Positions 6,864 to 9,474 of a stretch of DNA of 9,474 bases are shown here, in pieces. Numbering within the stretch: position 1 is the stretch's first letter; each line of letters opens with the position of its first letter. The notes under the pieces are model-generated. The model was not told the DNA's origin. It saw only the letters and a list, made by a program, of their open reading frames with translations, and ran no database searches. The translations under genes and the position numbers were made by a program. Source of the DNA: Bdellovibrionales bacterium (GTDB lineage Bacteria; Bdellovibrionota; Bacteriovoracia; Bacteriovoracales; Bacteriovoracaceae); the NCBI GenBank assembly GCA_005791855.1, contig SXUH01000082.1, forward strand, positions 1-9,474, given 5' to 3'.

Positions 6864-7579
6864 CTCCGGGTGAAGTAACTCAAGAATTCCTTGTTACCGG
6901 ATTTCCCTTCGATGGGTGAGTCGATGGTCCGGTGGTGGGCCCAGCCGGAGGAAGCTGCAAAGGCGACGATCCCCGCGAGGGCGTCCCGCTGGTCCTTCGG
7001 GTCCTTCACCACTCCGTCTTTCGGGAGCTTCTCCCTCCCCACTTCGAACTGCGGCTTCACCAGGGCGATCAGGAACCCTCCGGGCCTCAGGAGCTCCCGG
7101 ACGTTCCCGAGGACCTTGGTGATGGAGATGAAGGAGAGGTCCATCACCGCGCCGTCGGCGAGCTCGGGGAGGGAGGCGAGGTCTCGGATGTTCATCTTCT
7201 CGAGGTTCACGACCCGGGGATCGTCCCGGAGTCTCTTGGCGAGCTGGTCGTGGCCCACGTCGATGGCGTAGACCTTCTTCGCTCCCCCGAGGAGGAGGAC
7301 CTCCGTGAAGCCGCCGGTGCTCGCCCCCACATCGAGGAGGATCCGGTCGGCGATCTCCGGTCTAAACTCCCCTAGGGCCCTCTCGAGCTTCAAAGCTCCG
7401 CGCCCCACGAACTGGGTCGCGGTGACTTCGATAAGGGCCTCGAGGTCGACGAGGTCTCCGGCCTTCTTGTTGACCACGCCGTTCACGGTGACGTCTCCGT
7501 TCTGAATCATGCTCTTGGCCTGGGACCTCGTGGCGACGAGGTTCCGGTCCGTGAGGAGCTTGTCGAGCCGTTCTTTCAA
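6860..7579 (-). CDS. tlyA: TlyA family rRNA 2'-O-methyltransferase / haemolysin-like protein
   Basis: A 239-residue protein with the TlyA layout: an N-terminal S4 RNA-binding domain (ERLDKLLTDRNLVATRSQAK at 3-22 and the NGDVTVNG turn at 27-34), then a FtsJ-like SAM-dependent methyltransferase domain. Visible motifs are FVGRGALKLERAL (57-69) with the conserved lysine, the SAM-binding DVGASTGGFTEVLL (83-96), MDLSFIS (146-152), LVKPQFE (173-179) and the C-terminal SPIEGKSGNKEF (221-232). Characterised TlyA proteins 2'-O-methylate ribosomal RNA cytidines and affect capreomycin sensitivity. The start is TTG at 7579-7577, which overlaps the dapF stop as TTGA; the residues after it match the family's usual N-terminus, so no other start is likely. 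The stop shares a CTAG with the convergent barrel gene. The family is secure, while the exact rRNA site is not determinable here. Confidence 0.93.
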   Translation of the reverse strand: MKERLDKLLTDRNLVATRSQAKSMIQNGDVTVNGVVNKKAGDLVDLEALIEVTATQFVGRGALKLERALGEFRPEIADRILLDVGASTGGFTEVLLLGGAKKVYAIDVGHDQLAKRLRDDPRVVNLEKMNIRDLASLPELADGAVMDLSFISITKVLGNVRELLRPGGFLIALVKPQFEVGREKLPKDGVVKDPKDQRDALAGIVAFAASSGWAHHRTIDSPIEGKSGNKEFLSYFTRS

Positions 7580-8361
7580 AGGGGGAACTCACCGTGGAAG
7601 CAGAGGGTGACCTCTCCCGAGTACGTCACCGTCTCCGCGAGCTTCACGATCTGCGTGCCGCCGAGGGTCCGGAGGGTGATCTTCCCCTTCCAGTCCAGCC
7701 AGAAGTTGAGTGCGAGTGCCGCGGCCGTGAGCCCGGTCCCGCAGGAGTGGGTCTCGTCCTCCACTCCCCGCTCGAAGGTCCGCACGTAGGCCGTCTGCGG
7801 TTGAGCCTCGTCGACCTCGAGGAAGCTGACGTTCGATCCGTTCGGGAAGATCGAATGGTGCCGGTACCTCGGTGCGACCGCCTTGAGGTCGAGGTCCTTG
7901 ACCTTCTTGGCGGAGAACACCAGGTGCGGCACCCCGGTGTTCACGAAGTAGGAGCGGTCGAACTCGTGGAAGGTCGAGAGGTCGTAGAGGTTCTTATCCT
8001 TGATCTCGGACATCTCGATGGCGAAGGCCCCGTCTTCGCGGGTGACCCGGTACTGCGAGTTCATCGTCTTGATCAGGTAGGTGTCTTTCTTCTTCTGCGC
8101 CTTCTCGTCGATGTAGGTCACGAGGCAGCGGAGACCATTGGCGCACATCTCCGCTTCTCCGCCGTCGGCGTTGTAGATCCTCATCCGCCCGTCGGCGTCT
8201 TTTTCTTCCTGCAGGACGAGCACTCCGTCCGCACCCACGCCGAAGTGCCGGTCGCAGAGCTTGGAGATGAGGGATGGTTCGAGCTTCACCGCTGGATTGT
8301 CGAGGATGACGAAGTCATTCCCGTTCCCTGAATACTTACTGAATTTGAGAGGTGTTTTCAT
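7576..8361 (-). CDS. dapF: Diaminopimelate epimerase
   Basis: DapF interconverts LL- and meso-diaminopimelate in the lysine pathway, supplying meso-DAP for peptidoglycan and lysine. The 261-residue length is slightly short but normal. The N-terminal GNGNDFV (13-19), the first active-site block NADGGEAEMCANGLRC (64-79, catalytic Cys73), NTGVPHLV (141-148), and the second block RTFERGVEDETHSCGTG (194-210, catalytic Cys207) are all present. The two catalytic cysteines act as the acid-base pair in this cofactor-free enzyme. The ATG at 8361 has no Shine-Dalgarno sequence; a promoter candidate immediately upstream suggests an almost leaderless mRNA. The stop overlaps the tlyA start by 4 nt, so the two genes form an operon. 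Confidence 0.97.
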   Translation of the reverse strand: MKTPLKFSKYSGNGNDFVILDNPAVKLEPSLISKLCDRHFGVGADGVLVLQEEKDADGRMRIYNADGGEAEMCANGLRCLVTYIDEKAQKKKDTYLIKTMNSQYRVTREDGAFAIEMSEIKDKNLYDLSTFHEFDRSYFVNTGVPHLVFSAKKVKDLDLKAVAPRYRHHSIFPNGSNVSFLEVDEAQPQTAYVRTFERGVEDETHSCGTGLTAAALALNFWLDWKGKITLRTLGGTQIVKLAETVTYSGEVTLCFHGEFPL

Positions 8362-8369
8362 GACTTTGA

Positions 8370-8397
8370 TTTATCATATGCGCTGATTTTATGACAA
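8370..8397 (-). promoter_or_regulatory. Candidate promoter of dapF-tlyA
   Basis: On the minus strand, TTGTCA (8397-8392, five of six matches) is followed after 16 nt by GATAAA (8375-8370, four of six matches). The start codon of dapF begins only 9 nt downstream of the -10 box, so the transcript would have a leader of a few bases at most. A nearby TATGAT (8378-8373) is an alternative -10 box but is only 13 nt from this -35 box. Confidence 0.4.
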
Positions 8398-8437
8398 AGT
8401 GAGAGAGATATTTCTTATGCCGCAAAGCACACATCTG

Positions 8438-8466
8438 TTGGCAACACTCCCCCGATCAAGTAGATT
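8438..8466 (+). promoter_or_regulatory. Promoter of the tRNA gene
   Basis: TTGGCA (8438-8443, five of six matches) and TAGATT (8461-8466, four of six matches) are separated by exactly 17 nt. Transcription would start near 8473, about 9 nt before the mature tRNA 5' end. Confidence 0.65.
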
Positions 8467-8481
8467 AGTAGCACTTCTCGT

Positions 8482-8558
8482 GGGATTATAGCTCAGTTGG
8501 TTAGAGCTCCCGGCTCATAACCGGGTGGTCGCAGGTTCAAGTCCTGCTGGTCCCACCA
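8482..8558 (+). tRNA. tRNA with anticodon CAT (Met, or Ile2 read after lysidine modification)
   Basis: A full 77-nt cloverleaf including the encoded CCA. The acceptor stem GGGATTA pairs with TGGTCCC (two G-T pairs); the D stem GCTC/GAGC encloses AGTTGGTTA; the anticodon stem CCCGG/CCGGG encloses loop CTCATAA (anticodon CAT); the variable loop is TGGTC; the T stem GCAGG/CCTGC encloses TTCAAGT; discriminator A is followed by CCA. The acceptor end pairs fully, which argues against initiator tRNA. Elongator Met and the TilS-modified Ile2 tRNA both carry CAT and cannot be separated safely by eye; the variable and T-loop sequence is reminiscent of Ile2 tRNAs. Its 3' part is repeated twice downstream, in direct and inverted orientation. 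Confidence 0.95.
8538..8556 (+). repeat. att-like core within the tRNA 3' end, copy 1
   Basis: CAAGTCCTGCTGGTCCCAC covers the tRNA T-loop end, T-stem 3' strand and acceptor 3' strand. It recurs exactly, in the same orientation, at 8761-8779. Tyrosine recombinases of islands and prophages typically use this part of tRNA genes as attB. Confidence 0.6.
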
Positions 8559-8650
8559 CACCTTCTATCTAGAAACTCCAATTTATTCATTCACAGAGTA
8601 CTATTTGAAGCTACAAGTGGGACCAGCAGGCTTGAAGGGTTTTGTCTACG

Positions 8651-8683
8651 TTCGATGGATATGCCAGTGGCATATCCATCGAA
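8651..8683. repeat. Perfect 33-bp palindrome
   Basis: TTCGATGGATATGCCA (8651-8666), a single central G (8667) and TGGCATATCCATCGAA (8668-8683) form a perfect dyad with 16-bp arms. There is no following T-run in either direction close enough for an ordinary terminator. Confidence 0.9.
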
Positions 8684-8689
8684 TGGCGG

Positions 8690-8706
8690 CATGCCACGAT
8701 GGCATG
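8690..8706. repeat. Second small hairpin sharing the palindrome core
   Basis: CATGCCA (8690-8696), loop CGA, and TGGCATG (8700-8706) form a 7-bp stem. Its ATGCCA/TGGCAT core is the same as the central part of the 33-bp palindrome seven bases to the left, so the pair looks like a duplicated or matched set of sites. Confidence 0.75.
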
Positions 8707-8760
8707 ACGAACAAAACCACGGGGCCGGAAGGAGGGAGCTGGAAGCGACCGACTGGAGGC

Positions 8761-8779
8761 CAAGTCCTGCTGGTCCCAC
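8761..8779 (+). repeat. att-like direct repeat of the tRNA 3' end, copy 2
   Basis: This is an exact 19-bp copy of tRNA positions 8538-8556. After it, the CCA end diverges (CTAC instead of CCAC). It lies at the point where the DNA turns AT-rich and is the right terminus of the hairpin cassette. It resembles the attachment-site duplication left by tRNA-targeted integration. No integrase is visible in the window. Confidence 0.6.
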
Positions 8780-8801
8780 TACTTTCAACCTGTTAGATTC
8801 T

Positions 8802-8824
8802 TATTTAGAAAGCTATTCTAAATA
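8802..8824. promoter_or_regulatory. Dyad operator candidate before the island gene
   Basis: TATTTAGAA (8802-8810) and TTCTAAATA (8816-8824) are perfect 9-bp inverted arms around AGCTA. The dyad lies 17 nt before the ATG at 8842 and overlaps TATTCT (8814-8819), a possible -10 box, so repressor or autoregulator binding is plausible. It could instead be an incidental hairpin in the leader. Confidence 0.45.
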
Positions 8825-8841
8825 TGGTATGGGTACACACA

Positions 8842-9474
8842 ATGAAAGGCGATTTCACAGACCTGCTAAATGAACTTTCTAAAATCAAAAGTGATGGTAA
8901 TCATTATTCGCAAATAATTACTCTAGCAGATATTCCTGGTATGTTACTTGAGGGTCAAATATATCTGCCATTACAATACAATAAGAGCTACAAACAGAAA
9001 CTGCTTCAAGACTTCGGGATCATACCCGCTATTTCCTACAAAGTTACCTTTGATAGACATCAACCTCTTATTAATGCCCTTAGTTTATTAACAAATTACA
9101 ATCCAATTGATTTGATCGCTAGTCTAGCTAAACTTGCGCAGTACCTAGGTCATGTTGGAACTAAATCATGTGATGGTGACTCTTTTCAAGCACAGTATTT
9201 GGATCAGGCAATAGCTGCGGCTGAGAAAATCTTCAAGGTAAAACCAACAACAGAATTCTTATGCAGGAACAAAACCGATTATGGATTTTTAACTCCTGAA
9301 CTATTAAATGCCTTCATTCCTTTTGCCATTTTAAACATTTTACTAAGTAAGGGTGAAGAGAAGGTTAATGAGAATGAAGGAGCTCTGGCTTTATCACTAT
9401 TAATCTTCAATGATTACGCCCTCGGAAATGATGGTAAATCTGAGACTGCTCGCGAACTTAATCTTCAAATCTTC
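8842..9474 (+). CDS. Unrecognised AT-rich island gene, 5' part (runs off the window)
   Basis: A frame opening at the ATG at 8842 is uninterrupted for 211 codons to the last base of the window. An in-frame ATG at 8824 (adding MVWVHT) is an alternative start; a TAG at 8806-8808 bounds the frame. Neither start has a good ribosome-binding sequence. The protein begins MKGDFTDLLNELSKIKSDGN and is predicted by eye to be soluble and largely helical, with segments such as LINALSLLTNY (76-86), IDLIASLAKLAQYLGH (89-104), QAIAAAEKIFKV (122-133) and ALALSLLIFNDYAL (181-194). Two cysteines occur, at 110 and 141. No signal peptide, reverse-transcriptase, recombinase, nuclease or ATPase motif was recognised. 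Codon use (TTA, AAT, ATT, CTT) is AT-rich and unlike every gene left of the tRNA, indicating horizontal transfer. The function is unknown. Confidence 0.75.
   Translation, partial: MKGDFTDLLNELSKIKSDGNHYSQIITLADIPGMLLEGQIYLPLQYNKSYKQKLLQDFGIIPAISYKVTFDRHQPLINALSLLTNYNPIDLIASLAKLAQYLGHVGTKSCDGDSFQAQYLDQAIAAAEKIFKVKPTTEFLCRNKTDYGFLTPELLNAFIPFAILNILLSKGEEKVNENEGALALSLLIFNDYALGNDGKSETARELNLQIF

Larger units (their letters stand above)
8616..8780. repeat. 165-bp hairpin cassette bounded by inverted copies of the tRNA 3' end
   Basis: The left end, AGTGGGACCAGCAGG (8616-8630), is exactly complementary to the right end, CCTGCTGGTCCCACT (8766-8780). CTTG (8631-8634) and CAAG (8761-8764) extend the pairing across a one-base bulge. 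Inside, GGTTTTGT (8638-8645) pairs with ACAAAACC (8711-8718), and between those lie a 33-bp palindrome and a second small hairpin. A purine-rich unpaired stretch (8727-8760) completes the right side. The whole could fold into one long branched stem. No plausible protein is encoded: short frames crossing it are uninterrupted by chance only. It could be a small non-autonomous mobile element, a recombination site module, or a structured RNA; I recognise no known family. Confidence 0.6.

Noticed and set aside
8651..8683. Rho-independent terminator of the tRNA
   Set aside because: The palindrome is nearly 100 bp from the tRNA end, its stem is not especially GC-rich, and no T-run follows it.
8616..8780. 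Integron attC site
   Set aside because: The hairpin geometry is suggestive, but the ends lack the RYYYAAC/GTTRRRY core sites and match the tRNA instead.
8761..8780. A second, partial tRNA gene
   Set aside because: Only the T-arm/acceptor 3' segment is present; no D-arm, anticodon arm or acceptor 5' strand precedes it, and the CCA is altered.
8605..8873. Short frames of 60-70 codons crossing the hairpin cassette on both strands
   Set aside because: They read through palindromes and tRNA fragments, have no supporting ribosome-binding sequence or domain, and overlap each other.
8616..9474. Retron (structured RNA followed by a reverse transcriptase)
   Set aside because: The visible 211 residues of the downstream protein show no reverse-transcriptase motifs, and the inverted ends derive from the tRNA rather than typical a1/a2 ends. 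It could only be reconsidered if a reverse transcriptase lies further downstream.
1..9474. CRISPR array
   Set aside because: No series of regularly spaced short repeats with unique spacers is present; the regular 168-nt period in the RCC1 gene is protein-coding repeat structure.

Overview
The window comes from a Gram-negative bacterium with GC-rich, strongly codon-biased gene bodies and AT-richer gene edges and spacers. Three predicted exported proteins (a lipoprotein-like RCC1 propeller, a DUF481-like barrel and a DUF2141 protein) and a CrtY-type carotenoid operon point to an outer-membrane-bearing environmental bacterium. Bdellovibrionota or a related deltaproteobacterial lineage is possible, but this is inference and nothing here fixes the taxon.

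Positions 1-2280 (minus strand) hold a tightly packed carotenoid operon. It is read as a DUF2141 exported protein, a histidine-rich membrane hydroxylase, CrtY lycopene beta-cyclase, and the first 13 codons of a further gene that leaves the window. Junctions are ATGA overlaps or a 14-nt overlap, so translation is probably coupled. CrtY would make beta-carotene-type rings and the hydroxylase could oxidise them. Positions 2281-2575 are an AT-rich divergent spacer.

Positions 2576-6863 (plus strand) hold a 14-blade secreted RCC1-repeat protein whose signal peptide lies in a different frame from its body, then apt (adenine salvage) with its own promoter, then an outer-membrane barrel protein. The barrel gene converges on tlyA, and both stop codons sit in one palindromic CTAG.

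Positions 6860-8361 (minus strand) hold dapF (meso-diaminopimelate for peptidoglycan) and tlyA (2'-O-ribose methyltransferase family), joined by a TTGA overlap. A 120-nt divergent spacer carries a dapF promoter candidate and a good promoter for a tRNA with anticodon CAT at 8482-8558.

From the tRNA onward the window changes character. A 165-bp cassette (8616-8780) has inverted ends that are both copies of the tRNA 3' end, and it contains a perfect 33-bp palindrome and a second hairpin. The right end is also a 19-bp direct repeat of the tRNA 3' end, like an attachment site. Beyond it the DNA becomes AT-rich: a 23-bp dyad precedes an unrecognised open gene (8842 to the window end). I read this as the edge of a tRNA-targeted genomic island, with the hairpin cassette and the unknown gene as the most novel content.
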